Of a stretch of DNA of 64,000 nucleotides, positions 23,128 to 35,424 are shown one piece after another. Below the pieces are notes generated by a model that made no database searches, had not been told where the DNA came from, and saw only the letters and a list, made by a program, of their open reading frames with translations. The stretch's first letter is position 1. Each line of letters opens with the position of its first letter. The translations under genes were made by a program, and so were the position numbers. The stretch is from Agrostemma githago (lineage: Eukaryota > Streptophyta > Magnoliopsida > Caryophyllales > Caryophyllaceae). The stretch lies in assembly GCA_958450325.1 (NCBI GenBank), contig OY288257.1, positions 9,195,873 to 9,259,872 on the forward strand, in the 5' to 3' direction.

Positions 23128-24348
23128 AGAGCTGTACATGCAAGTGCAACAAAGATGATTCCATAACGAAGCAATATAATATCATGAATCCATAATCTAG
23201 TTAATATAAGTATATGGTTATCGTTATGATTGTAATACTTACTATATATTCCATGATCCTTATGTATTACTCTCTCCGTATGTATTTGTGTCACTAAACT
23301 AAGCTTTGCTCCAATGGCTGTATTATTCCTATTTTGAAAACTTTGATTTAATCACCAAACATTAATTGCAAAAATTCAACAATAGGACAGGGATGAACAA
23401 TTGGGGTTTTGGAAAGGGGGAGGGGGGGAGAACCTGGAAAACCAACTTTGGCGGCCATGAAGGTGGATTAAGTTGGATGAGTGTATGAATTTGTTTATCT
23501 CATACTCGTAGTACTTCTGCATTTGGATTTCAGAGCGGAGGAGGAGGAGGAGGAGGAGATATTTGTTCGAGTTTTGAAACCTAAACTCCCCAAAACTTTC
23601 TTCCCTTCCCGCCTTCCACTTTCTTCTTCACCCTCTCCTTCTCTAATCATCACATTAATACGGAGTACTCCCTCAATCCCACATACATATTCCCACTTGA
23701 TTATTATATTCCTCATAATGGAATAAAAGTGGGAACAACTCAGTGGGAGTATGTGTTTTATACTCCAGTTTATACTAATTGCTAAATCTGGTTAATTGCT
23801 TCAATATGTGGTTCAGGAATTGCAACATATGCTTGGTTTGAACACGTAAACCTTGCCAAAATTGCAATACATATCGGAATTGTAATGGGAAAAAGGCAAC
23901 TGGCCTACCTTCTCTTCTAACCGTTGGTCTTACTTGCGATCGATATATTTATCATAGTATTAAAATGTCAAGTATTTTGCTACAACCTAATCACATGGAA
24001 TAAGTTTAAGGCGGATATGTCGAATGAAACAATAAATTGTGGCCTTCTATTGAAACAATCCTTCTTTGTAGTTTGTAATGGCATTGATTTATTTAGTTGA
24101 TTTAAGTCTCTTGGTGGCTGCCCCGTTTTCATTTTTTGTTTCCTAACTAATTCCTATATTCAGTCGACTGTCATGTACTTGGCCCTTCAATTTGAATTAT
24201 AACAATGTTGACTTCTATAGTTGGCTATACTTGACAACTATGTACTCCAAAATGAAGTGTATGCATTCAATGCTTGTGAAGTTGTCTGCAGCAGAGTCTC
24301 CAAATGTAGACACATGTTTTTAGTCCCAAGCACGCCCTTGTCTCATCC
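23128..24348. other. LAZY1 3' flank and spacer
   Basis: The first 150 bases or so are probably LAZY1 3' UTR. The rest holds a purine repeat (GGA, about 23536-23558), a pyrimidine-rich block, one TACGGAGTA (23659) and a Stowaway-like MITE. No gene is supported. Confidence 0.5.
23668..23749. mobile_element. Stowaway-like MITE (82 bp)
   Basis: Bounded by TA dinucleotides (23666-23667, 23750-23751), starting CTCCCTCAATCCCAC and ending GTGGGAG, with internal complementarity around TTCCCACTT and AAGTGGGAA. Its left TA is shared with an adjacent TACGGAGTA. Confidence 0.6.
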
Positions 24349-24461
24349 ATCGTTATCCAGGGAAAGCTATCTAAGCAACGGCTAACTCTTTCAAAGGGCA
24401 AGGGGTCTAGTCTTGTTACACCGATGTATCACTTGCGTGTACTAAAGATGAAGAAATGTAC
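24349..24461 (+). repeat. Copy A of a 113-bp direct repeat flanking the MULE
   Basis: Begins ATCGTTATCCAGGGAAAGC and runs to the MULE target site. A second copy in the same orientation begins at the other side of the element (from 35894). The two copies share long blocks such as AACTCTTTCAAAGG and ATCACTTGCGTG. Confidence 0.85.
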
Positions 24462-24469
24462 CTCGTTAT

Positions 24470-24955
24470 GAACTTTTTATTAAAATAATGCTCTAAAATA
24501 AACTAATTGTCGTTTTGGGTCGGAATAAAAATTAATTATCAAAATGGGGCTGAGATAAGTTCGGACATAGGGGTCGATTTAGGACGGACCAAACCCGCCA
24601 TTAAGAATGGCGGGTCTTCAAAATTATAAATTGGCAAAAAAAAAAAAAAAAATTAAAACCCATTAACCCGCCACTGGCAATGGCGGGTTTGTGCCCATTA
24701 ACCCGCCATTGACAATGGCAGGTTTAGATATCCTAACTACTCTATGTTTACCTATAATTAATTATTGTTATCTTTAACGACATAAGAATCATTCAGTGTT
24801 GTAGTGGGAGAAGGTGTCACCTCTTACCCTTGAGGTCCTGGTTTCGACTAATGTTGAGGGCACTTTTATTTTTTTTGTTTCTAATTTTTTTCATAAAATA
24901 AGAGTCTATATATAGAGAATTGAACCCAGACCCTCAAGTCAATCGGTTAACACAA
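24470..24955 (+). repeat. Left long TIR of the MULE
   Basis: Pairs with 35425-35892 in reverse complement. Contains three short hairpins built on AACCCGCCA...TGGCGGGT (24592-24727) and a degenerate tRNA-like block (about 24797-24855). Confidence 0.85.
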
Positions 24956-24976
24956 TAATTACCGGTTGTGGGTTTG

Positions 24977-25144
24977 TGCTTTAAAAATTTCTCACTTTTT
25001 ACAACTTAACATTTTTTTTCTATCAAAATAATGCTCTAAGTAAATTAATTAATTAATATTTTGCTTTAAAAAATTCTCACTTTTTACAACTTAATATTAA
25101 TTTTCCATCAAAATAATGCTCCAAGTAAATTAATTAATTAATGT
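24977..25144. repeat. Two tandem copies of about 84 bp inside the MULE
   Basis: Both copies contain TTCTCACTTTTTACAACTTAA, ATCAAAATAATGCTC and AAATTAATTAATTAAT. The ATCAAAATAATGCTC part resembles the MULE terminus. Confidence 0.75.
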
Positions 25145-25170
25145 TGTGGGTCGGTTTAGAAAAACACAAA

Positions 25171-25199
25171 CTAGGTACGTCACCCGTGAAATTCACGGG
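25171..25199 (-). other. Helitron 3' terminus: hairpin and CTAG
   Basis: On the minus strand CCCGTGAATTTCACGGG (8-bp stem) is followed by TGACGTAC and CTAG. This is the canonical termination signal of plant Helitrons. Confidence 0.88.
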
Positions 25200-25722
25200 A
25201 TTATCCGCTTAAAAATCGCATGCTCTGGTTTTTGTAAATCATCCACCAAGTTGTTTCGTGAATGTATATACGTAGTTGTTGTCTCAAATTACACGTGGAT
25301 CGATTTCTTATTTAACGGAATTGGAGATAGTTGAAATGTAGTTTCGATTGCAATAATTGGATAATGGAAATAGTTCATAAAGTGGGTGGTTACAAGCAGA
25401 AGTTCAATCTAATTAAATAGTTCATTGGCAGTATTGAAATTAAGAATCAGTGTGGCGGTTTTCCCTTTTCTTTGCCGGTGTTTTGATAGGTGTCGGGCTT
25501 CTTGGACGCTTTCCTCCATTGCTTTTGCTCCTGTACTCAAATTTGTTAGTTGCGTTGCCTTTTTTTGGTGCTAAAAGAAACTTTATTTAATTATTCGTCT
25601 AATTTGATTGACCTGTCTTCATTGTGCGGTGGGTGTTCCATTTGGGCTTGTTCAATTTCTTTTGAGGTTGTTTCCTTTGGTCCACCTCCAGAAGCCTGAT
25701 TCTAAATATGTTGTCAAAAGTG

Positions 25723-27738
25723 TTAAATGTTAAGTGTACGATGTTCACCTACTTTTATGTAGTTGGGCACCTTTTTCGTTTGTTGTTGAGACACACTTAC
25801 TTCTTCTAATATATTGTTGGCGATGTAAGTCCTTAGAACCTTTAATTCTCTATCTTGGCCGTAGTTGTTTGTTCCTATCGCGACCTTAAATGTGAAAAAC
25901 TTGCCAATACAACTCTGTAGTATGTTGTATACTCTTTGTTTTCCGTCGTCCTGTAATTTTTTAGAGTGGTTGAGTTGTCATAATGTGGTGAAAAATTAGT
26001 ATCATTGGTATATAAGTTGACTGGGAGAAATGTTGAGCCAAGTGTACGTGTACCTTCTCGTAAATGTCCAATAGTTTGTCTATTGGTTGCCCAATTATTT
26101 TTTCCGCCTCTTTATCAAAAACGACGATACTTGCTTCACTGTCCCCGTCTGATAATGTCCCGATGATTCTGTACCTGTAATTTTTCATTTGGTAGTATAT
26201 TTTTTTTAGAAATGTTGCATTTGTAGCATAAAGACACCATTTTAATCTTGCTTGAGTTTTATTTGGTACCTTTGAGTTGGGTATTGTATCTGCTGTCGAC
26301 ATTTGTGACAATAGTTGTCGGTTCCAAGTCCCTTCCTACACGTCGGACATGAGATGTATCTCCATTCAATGTCGGTCCTAATGTCAACTATTTGTCCGTG
26401 ACACGTGTAGGTTGCTTTCTGTGCGTTGGATTGGGTCCGAACAAAAGTTTCGTAATATTTCATTTGAGTTTCTGTAAAATTTTATATAGTTATTGTAAAT
26501 GTTATCTTACCATGTCCGTGATCTCCATCTCCTTGAGCTCCTTAATTGGTTTTCGATTGGCTGTCATTGTGTCCTCAATTTGTTGTTGTATGGTGTTTTG
26601 GAGGTGTTCAACTGATTTTGGAGATGTAACTCTGCATTTATTTTGAAAATAAATAGTTTTTTTATAGAGTAGTTAGTTTCTAGCAAATGCTTTGTGTGTG
26701 GAGTTACCTTTCCAATAACTCTCTTGTTTCAGGTATGTCCATGTCTATATACACTTTTGTTCCGTGAGTGCTCTGTAGTTGGTATTCATCTGCATTGAAA
26801 GTGAGCAGGTTTAGTAACATATAGAGAATAAATTTGTGGGAGCTACTTCTTACCGTTGTATAGGACAACTCTTGTTGAGGTAATGATAATTGTGTTAGGC
26901 TTGCCGGATTCTGTTGTGAAGATTCCGTCAACGTCTTTGGTTGCCTTTCCCCATAATGTGACCCTAATCTTATTGTCCCTATACATTGAACATTGTAGGC
27001 TTAAATATCAATGCATAATCGAATAAAGTTTACGACAAATACCTTTAACATGAAATCTCACCTCTCATCTTCAATGAAGATGTGGCGTATTTCTGTAGGT
27101 CCGTTTGTTGTCATAACGTGAGCCTTGTCCTCTATTCCCGTCAGAAGTCCTACGACATCTGCATGCATCTTCAAGTTAGTGTGTGAATGTGAACACTCTA
27201 ATTAGAAGTAAATTTATGTAATTTGGGTTAGGTACCTATCAAGTAGTCTGTTTCGTTGCTTCTTTCCTCAAGCAGATGCAGCGGATGAAATTCAAACTTA
27301 TACATTGGAATATGTTTCTCGTTTTGTGGTGACTCGAGGACAGAAGTGAATGGGGTGAACTTAATAATGTTTTCATTTGTATTGACGGGACGATATCCTC
27401 TTTTATTTTTTTCGACATCAAAGTGCGTTAGCTTGTATACTTGACCTTCTTGAAGTAGTTCCTTGAAACTGTGCATCCATTTTCTATTGATAGTTGCTTG
27501 TATATGATCGCCCTGTTAATTGATGGTTCCCATAAACGTCAGTAAATATTTGGGTAAATTGTATTGTGGTTGGTAAGATAATATTTTATACCTGTGCATC
27601 TAGGAAAATCACATCTAGTGACACGGGAATGTCATTTGCCTTTGGTGTCACATTCCACATCCTAGTTGCTCGAGCGATTATTTGGTAGCGGGATTTGGAT
27701 GGCACCATTGTTGCTATGTTCGTGGTAAGGGGAGCCAT
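25723..27738 (-). CDS. Helitron-borne RPA70-like single-strand DNA-binding protein
   Basis: Replication protein A large-subunit relatives are carried by many plant Helitrons and probably protect single-stranded intermediates. Exons by splice sites and phase: 27592-27738, 27236-27512, 27062-27158, 26854-26978, 26708-26789, 26511-26631, 26270-26471, 26054-26174, 25723-25950. The product starts MAPLTTNIATMV and would be about 465 aa. Recognisable parts are a first OB fold (exons 1-2), a second OB fold (DVVGLLTGIED to IRVTLWG), a zinc-ribbon-like CPTCRKGLG...CHKC in exon 7, and a C-terminal OB segment starting YRIIGTLSDG. The join of exons 6 and 7 is doubtful: the gap is 39 bp, too short for a normal plant intron, and the phases disagree by one base. 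The gene may therefore be damaged there. Confidence 0.75.
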
Positions 27739-27771
27739 TTCCTTTTTTTTGTTATGTTCTTTTTGAATTGT

Positions 27772-28022
27772 GATTGTGTGATTGGTTTTGTGGTATTTAT
27801 AGTCAGTTGTTGACTTGTGTGTTTTATTTTTGAGCACTCAAAGAGTCGCAATTTATTTCGATCTCTTTAGGTGGGTAATTAGTTTTTGTAAGATATGATT
27901 GTGTGATTGGTCTTGTGGTATTTATAGTCAGTTGTTGACTTGTGTGTTTTATTTGTGAGCACTCAAAGAATCGCAATTCATTTCGATCTCTTTAGGTGGG
28001 TAATTAGTTTTCGTAAGATATG
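27772..28022. repeat. Tandem duplication of 125 bp between Rep and RPA genes
   Basis: Units start at 27772 and 27897 and share ATTGTGTGATTGG, TATTTATAGTCAGTTG and GATCTCTTTAGGTGGG. It covers the likely RPA promoter, and the truncated Rep frame ends inside it. Confidence 0.9.
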
Positions 28023-31000
28023 ATATAAAAGTGTTACAAACAGTTGTCTTAGTTGGTGTCCTGTTGACCATGTAGCAGCTTCATTCAACGCTGTATTCCA
28101 CTCTTCATCTCCGTCTAGAAGGCCTAAAGCATTACACGCAGACTTATATGTAGGGTGAACAACCCCATTAACAGTTCGAATGTCCGCAAAGCATTTCGCT
28201 CCTTTCACAGTGTTTAAGAGAAGACGCAAGTAGTAAGCTTCCCCAGAATTGGGATTACCAAAATAAATTCGGCCTATTTTAAAGCCTTTCTTCCTTCTCG
28301 TCCATCTTTTGCTTTGTTCATTCCAGACCCATTTGGTTGGAAAATCAGCATATGTTAAAAGGCAAGCATCTTGGTGTTCCTTATTTGTCACAAACCATTC
28401 AGTTAGAGTAGTTTTGGCCTCACCCACTCTATCTAGGACTGTGTTTGGAGCCTCCGAGTCCTCAAAAATAATAGGTTGTTCGTCTTCCAGGTGATAGCAT
28501 AGGCGTTGCACAGGTGGGTTTTTATATTGTATCTCAAATGCAAACATTCGCCAACAGGCTTCTGACGCGGAGACGTACCTACATTTGAGAAATGCGTCAA
28601 TCTCATCTACTGGTTTTTCAGGCTGATGACTATCAGTCTTGTCTCCTTGTACCTCTTCAACTCTTGCTAGTGCCATGTCGGGTCCCTTCGACATATATTT
28701 AAATAGGTATTTGATGGATCTATGTTTGTTGCACCATTCAACATTTAAGTGTGCCTGGTACTTCACTAATAGATCAATATTGTAGGGCACAATAAACCTA
28801 TTATCAATAATATGACCATTTTTTTCTCCTGTTCTTCCATCTTCCCGCCGACGATATTCTGGGTATCCATCATCACTGACCGAAGTATGACTCGTGAACT
28901 GTCTAGGGTAATACTTTGAGCATTTTCCATCAACCATGCAAGGGGATTTGAAGTTCATTTCTCCACATGGTCCATGCACCATGTATTGCATAACAGAATC
29001 ATATCCAATGGGGTCTTCATCTTTGTCCGGTATCTCCGCACTTATTATGTTGTCAATGTCGGTTGCTTCTGGGAGCTTGTTCTCCGGGTGCAGAAATAAG
29101 CAAATGTGGGCATGCGGCAGTCCTCTCTTTTGGAATTCGACTGTGTAAATAACTGTTATGAAGTGATATAGTTTAATTAGAGGAGCGGTTTCAGCTGGGT
29201 AATAATGAAGGTAGGAATCGAAGATAAGATAATACCTGCTTGTATTTTGCCAAAAAAATCCCCTTTCGTAAGATCCTTCATCAACTCCTGTAATTTTATC
29301 TTAAAAACACGTGCAAGAATGTCTGGTCGGTCTTCAGGCCGCTGGCCGGGAATAGCGGCCAAAAATTCAGTGATCTCAGGCCATTTTGGGTTGCAGGTGA
29401 ATGTGGTAAACAAATCAGATGGACCTGCCCATCGACAAATTGCCAAACCATCTTGGTAATGTTGAAACAAATTCCGATAGCAATTTGGAAAAGAAGGAGG
29501 AAGTATTATGCGCTGGCCTAAGGAAGCGGGGGTGTCTTCTCCAGCGATAACGGCATCGACCAAACCACGAAGTGAGTATTTCCTTATTGATTTTTGGTTG
29601 AAACGAATGTAGTCCAGCCTTGTTTCTTCAACACAAGTGAACGCATCCACCATGAATTGTTGCGTTAATCTTCCACATAAAGCACAAATACCGTCAATAA
29701 GCTCGCCATGCATTCTGCGCTCTTGGAACCTGTATGCATAATATTCCCTCATCGTAACAGTTGTCCTCTTCTTTCTGGTCGTAGTTTCAGCGTCCGCATG
29801 CATAATGTCTAACATATATCCGTCCTCTCCATAAGGGAACATTAGCGGGTATTGCATTGCCATAAAGGAAGGGTGCAACTCAGAAATTCTCTGCAAACCT
29901 CCATGTCGGGCGTCGATAATAATATCTCTAGCACCCTTCTCAGTTTCTCCGTCCCCAATAATAAGCCCGGCGATCTCATTTGTTGTCGGCAAATTATATT
30001 GGCGAGCATCTCTATTTCGGCTGGCAACTAACCGCAGCTGGACAGGTTGTAGGGTGTAGGTTTCAAGTCGTTCTTTTGCCATCTTGCAAGCTTTCGCCAA
30101 TGGGTTATGTTCATAAACCATCTTCGAGAGGCCCTCTACAATATCAACGTCAAGAGCTGTTCTCCCTTCACCATTTAATGATTTTAACCTGTTGGGGGTC
30201 TCGTCCTCTGTTTCCGTAAAATACAGTTGCATGAAGCGGGGTTGTTTTCCCTCGGGCGGAAGAAATGACCCAATTTTGTGGTAATTCTGTCCTCCGAGTC
30301 GGTAACAATATGGGCCCGAACCGTTGTTGATGGCCTTGTCGACCTGACCAGTCATGGAGGTGAAAGCGAAAGATAGGTTGTAAGACCTAATCAGGGTGCG
30401 GAAATTAGTTGACCGCGACCCACCCATAGGATTCAACAACTTCTTTAAGAAGTCGGGCGGGTCTTTTAATAAAGGGAGCCTCACTTTCCCTTTTTGGCAA
30501 CATATATTGAACTTGGGTCGGCCTTTGGTTGAAGCGTCGCGGACCGATTCTTCTTTCCAGACGACAGCGCGGCAAAATTCACATTGCTCAGTTGGTCCTC
30601 CAAAACTCCAAGGCAGCACAAATTTTCCTAATGAAGGACACATGTTCACGCACGATATCGGTTAATAAGGGGAACAAATTTTGTAAAAGAATTAGTCGAC
30701 TGTGGGCGCAGATACAAGGGGAGAAGATATGTGTGCCAAGGTGAATAAAGCGTACTTGCTAGGAGGTTGGTATGTCCCGAAATATTAAGCACGGGAGTAT
30801 CCGTGTGGGTGGTGCGCGGCCCTGCTATTCAAGGAGTTCTGTTATTGCACATGCAGGAACACAATTTTGTGCGTACGATAGTGGAAGATAGGAATGAAAT
30901 TATACCTGTACTGTTGGGGCTTGTTCTTTGTTCGGTTGGGTGGGGGCGATGGCCGACGGTGTTAAGTAGCGTCGGGCTGAACAGCATGCATTTGCGCCCT

Positions 31001-31233
31001 CTTTTTCGGTAACTGCACTCCCCCTCGTCGGGCCTCGCATGCCTCTTTTGGTGGGTCATTTCTATGTCGGGAGCAGTTGTTCTATTTGTGTGGCGTAGAT
31101 GTGTGGAGTGAGCAGGGGAGGCCGGAAGCTGCATTGGAGAGTCGGTGTACTGGTGTCTATTCAACCGTATTATCTGAGCAAGTATATTCGAGTCTGGAAC
31201 CTCTATCCCCTTTGATAATGGAGTGTGGGTCAT
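27978..31233 (-). pseudogene. Helitron Rep protein lacking the helicase domain
   Basis: Full Helitron RepHel proteins combine an HUH endonuclease and a PIF1-type helicase in roughly 1,400 aa or more. Here a possible first exon (31233-30906) precedes exons 30649-29236 and 29152-27978. The last two join cleanly across an 83-bp GT/AG intron (29153-29235) to restore GKIQAV...EFQKRGLPHAHIC. The Helitron N-terminal block with FTCNPKWPEI, the HUH motif PHAHI and the tyrosine region KYLFKYMSKG are present. After ATWSTGHQLRQLFV the frame leaves the family sequence and stops in the 125-bp repeat. No Walker A or other helicase motif follows, so the helicase is deleted. The 30649 start codon is a GTG, and no good acceptor was found between it and the first exon. 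Confidence 0.82.
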
Positions 31234-31259
31234 GCTTCTTAGTAGTCACCCAAAAAAAT

Positions 31260-33760
31260 TAAGCGACGATAAATGCGAACTCAGATAACAAAATTAAGAA
31301 ATGGCAATACATTAATACAACATACTAATAGTATAACAAATTAGAATGGACGGGCAATTAGATTAATGATTTTTTTTTAAGGAAAAATGGCATGCATTAA
31401 TGAGTTTTTATTTAATTTTTTTATTAAAAGGTATTTTTATTAAATTTTGAATTGTTTTATCTTTATTAATGGTATATGTAATCACATTATTAAGTAGCAC
31501 AAACCTTTCGTTTAACCATAATTAATTATTTTTTATCATAAATAATTCAATTTAATTTAGGCAGTAATAAATGTATTGCGGATATTACTTTTCGGATCCC
31601 GTAGTTCAGTATATCTAATCACATTACTAAGTTTCATTTGTGAATGTAGAAAACAATGCCAATTGTTTTCATTAATAAATTTACCAAAACTTTAATTTGA
31701 CACTAATTTGTTTTTATTACTTTTCGGATATTGTTTCTGGTTAGTGAATTATGCAAAGGCAGTAATCAAGCATGAAGTTACTTATTTTTCAGGTATAATA
31801 ATCTCATTTTCATTGATTATGCATATAAATATATTTCAAGGTAGCTTTAAATGTCTTGGAATTTGTGTTCTGAAGAGTGTAAATTTTTTGTAGTAATCGC
31901 AAGTAGAAAATTTTGGAATACTGTATTTTATAGCAATAAGAGTTTTCAGTCGTGAATATAAAAATCAAAGCGAATTGTTTTCAGTAATAAATTTACCAAA
32001 ACTTTAATTTGACACGAAAGTGTTTCTATTAAATGTAATAAATTACATTAGTAATTGGTTTTTTTTTTTGAGTAATACTCTTGTGTAACTAATATGTGTC
32101 ATAATTCATTGATTATTTATATAAAGCATATTTCAAGTTAACTTTAAATAGCATGGGTCTTGCTTTCGTAAGAGTGCACCTTTTTTTTAAGCGAAAATAG
32201 TAAATTGTGTAATACAACATTTCATAGCAATAAAAACATTTGTGAATGTAAAAGTCAATGCTGATTGTTTGCCTTAATAAATTTATTTGTTATCATTAAG
32301 AAAAGTATTATGACCTACATTTTGAGGAATCCAAAAAAAATTAATATCAATTACTAATGTAATTAATTGCATTAGTAATTGAACAAAGCCTTTTCACTTA
32401 CCCTTATGTAATTAATATTTGTCATAATTCATTGAGTATTTATATATAGATTTATTGTTTTCATTAACAAATTTACAAAAACTTTAATTTGGCACTAATT
32501 GTTTTTATTAAATGTAATTAATTACATTAGTAATTGTTTTTTTTTTTTTTGACTAAATGTAAATAATTACATTAGTAATTGACCAAAACCTTTTCACTTA
32601 CCCTTATGTAATTTATATGTGTCATAATTCATTTATTATTTATATAAATTTAATTGTTGTCATGAAGGAAATTATTGTGACGTACATTTTCAGGAATAAC
32701 GATCATATCCAAAACTTTTATTTAATAATTTGTTGTATTACATTAGTAATTGAACAAAACCTTTTCACTTACCCTTATGTAATTAATATTTGTCATAATT
32801 CATTGATTATTTATATATAGATTTATTGTTTTCATTAACAAATTTTCTTAAACTTTAATTTGGCACTAATTGTTTTTATTAAATGTAATTAATTACATTA
32901 GTAATTGATATTATTTTTTTTTGGACTAAATGTAATTAATTACATTAGTAATTGACCAAAACCTTTTCACTTACCCTTATGTAATAATTAATATGTGTCA
33001 TCATTCATTTATTATTTATATAAATTTAATTGTTGTCATTAAGGAAATTATTGTGACGTACATTTTCAGGAATAACGATCCTATCCAGAACTTTTATTTA
33101 ATAATTTGTTGTATTATTATATGTGATATTTGATAATAAGATTTACTGATAATGAATGAAAATTTCATTTGACTTACAATATTTTAATCACAATGTAATA
33201 CATATCACAAACCTTTCGTTTACCCATAAGTAATTAATTGCATTAGTAATTGAACAAAGTCTTTTCACTTACCCTTATGTAATTAATATTTGTCATAATT
33301 CATTGAGTATTTATATATAGATTTATTGTTTTCATTAACAAATTTACAAAAACTTTAATTTGGCACTAATTGTTTTTATTAAATGTAATTAATTACATTA
33401 GTAATTGTTTTTTTTTTTTTGACTAAATGTAAATAATTACATTAGTAATTGACCAAAACCTTTTCACTTACCCTTATGTAATTTATATGTGTCATAATTC
33501 ATTTATTATTTATATAAATTTAATTGTTGTCATGAAGGAAATTATTGTGACGTACATTTTCAGGAATAACGATCCTATCCAAAACTTTTATTTAATAATT
33601 TGTTGTATTATTATATGTGATATTTGATAATAAGATTTACTGATAATGAATGAAAATTTCATTTGACTTACAATATTTTAATCACAATGTAATACATATC
33701 ACAAACCTTTCGTTTACCCATAAGTAATTATTTTTTTTCATAAATAATTCAATTTAATTT
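31260..33760. repeat. AT-rich long repeats with the palindrome AATGTAATTAATTACATT
   Basis: No genes. A block beginning GGCACTAATTGTTTTTATTAAATG occurs at 32491, 32872 and 33362. Each continues through CCAAAACCTTTTCACTTACCC to GTGACGTACATTTTCAGGAA. Perfect 18-bp palindromes lie at 32511, 32882, 32929 and 33382. Earlier stretches (31500-32340) are diverged copies of the same material. Confidence 0.85.
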
Positions 33761-34117
33761 AGGCGGTAATAAATGTATTGCGGATATTACTTTTCGGATA
33801 TTGTTTTTGGTTAGAGAATTATGCAAAGGCAGTAATCAAGTATGAAATTGGATTTTTACAAAAAGTTACTGTATGAAATTATGAAAAAAACAGTACATAT
33901 ATGTAAGCAACAAACAAAATGCAATAAGAGTAAATCAGAGCCGAATACAAAAATTGTAAAAGCACAAACAGTTGCAACATCCTCGTAATCATATTTTGTA
34001 GCGAAGCTTCAATATAAATAAAAGCATACTCTTATGCACCCAACATCCGTGATATTTAAAGTTAACTTGGAATATATTTATATAAATAATCAACTTAATT
34101 ATATTCTGAATATATAT

Positions 34118-35050
34118 GCAAGAAATTGAAAAACAAAAACAGCTGTAACCTCTCCGTAATTATATTTTGTAAATTTCTTCAAGTTTGAATATATATAAAA
34201 TCACGCGCTCATGAACACCAAATCCATTATATTTAAAGTTAACCTGAAATGTATATATAATTGGGGAGAATATTTTTAAAATAGAACGGGGAATTTTTGA
34301 ATAAGACAAATTTATATAAAAAATTAACTGAAACAAAACTGTTATACCTGAAAGCGAGGGATTCGAGACGTTATCAGTGGTTTCACGTAAGGTCACCAAA
34401 CAACAACAAAGGCACCTAAAAAAATTAGCACTAAAAAATTAGAACGCACAAAGAGCAAGTATACAATTGGGGAGAACATTTTTAAAATAGATGGGGAAAT
34501 GTTTTAATAAGACAAAATATTTATATAAATAATCAACCAGAACAAAATTATTATACCTGAGAAATGAAAAATTGCAGAGTTGATTATTGGCCTCGCATGA
34601 ATTTACTAAACCAAAACAAATGCGAAAAGATGAAATCAGCACTAAAATTAGAATCAAGGAACAACAATTGTACAACTGAAGAGAATATTTTAAAAATAGA
34701 ACGGGAACTTATCTATTTAGAATCATGAAAAAACAACACATATATAAGCAACCGAACAAAATGCAATAAGAATGAATCAGAGCCGAACGCAAGAAATTGA
34801 AAAACCAAAACAGCTGTAACCTCTTCTTAATTATATTCTGCAAATTTCTTCAAGTCTGAATATATATAAAACCACACGCCCATGAACAACAAATCCATTA
34901 TATTTAAAGTTAACGTGAAATGTATTTATAATTGGGGAGAATATTTTGAAAATAGAACGGGAAATTATTGAATAAGACAAATCTATATAAAAAATGAACT
35001 GAAACAAAACTGCTATACCTGAAAAGCGAGGGATTCAAAACGTGATGGGG
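34118..35050. repeat. Large direct repeats near the Helitron 5' end
   Basis: A block of about 270 bp starting GCAAGAAATTGAAAAAC occurs at 34118 and 34789, with a partial related block at 34455-34580 and another near 33940. Each ends near TATACCTG, which on the minus strand reads CAG|GTATA. Confidence 0.8.
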
Positions 35051-35139
35051 AAATGTTTTAAAATAGAGTTTTAAAATAGATGGGGAAATGTTTTAAATGT
35101 TTTAAAATTTGGACTAAATTCACAAAATGAAGGAATTTA

Positions 35140-35160
35140 TAGATGATGATGATGATGATG

Positions 35161-35210
<50 letters not shown>

Positions 35211-35212
35211 TA
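35140..35212. repeat. GAT/AAT microsatellite
   Basis: GAT repeats pass directly into AAT repeats close to the Helitron 5' end. Confidence 0.95.
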
Positions 35213-35424
35213 AAAAAAAAAAAGTTGCTTAAGCATTTAATGCCCGCCACGTGGCAAAAAATTAAATGCCTCAAGAAACCTTTTAACTTTATTTATAGAT
35301 TAGGACAGAAACCCGTAATTGACAATTATTAATTTATTATGTTCTCTAAAAAAGCAATAAATATATAACGTTTGACACTTTCTAGAAGCAATTGATTTAG
35401 GAGTACGAGGGGTAGAAACGTTAA

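Larger units (their letters stand above)
25171..35299 (-). mobile_element. Helitron (10.1 kb) inserted in the MULE
   Basis: Read on the minus strand it starts TCTATAAATAAAG, preceded by A (5' end at 35299). It finishes with a hairpin, 8 spacer bases and CTAG, followed by T (3' end at 25171). TC start, hairpin plus CTRR end, A/T insertion and absence of a target duplication are the Helitron hallmarks. Its genes run in the same direction: a Rep gene lacking the helicase half, then an RPA70-like gene. The 5' third is AT-rich repeats. The 5' end is less certain than the 3' end. Confidence 0.82.
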
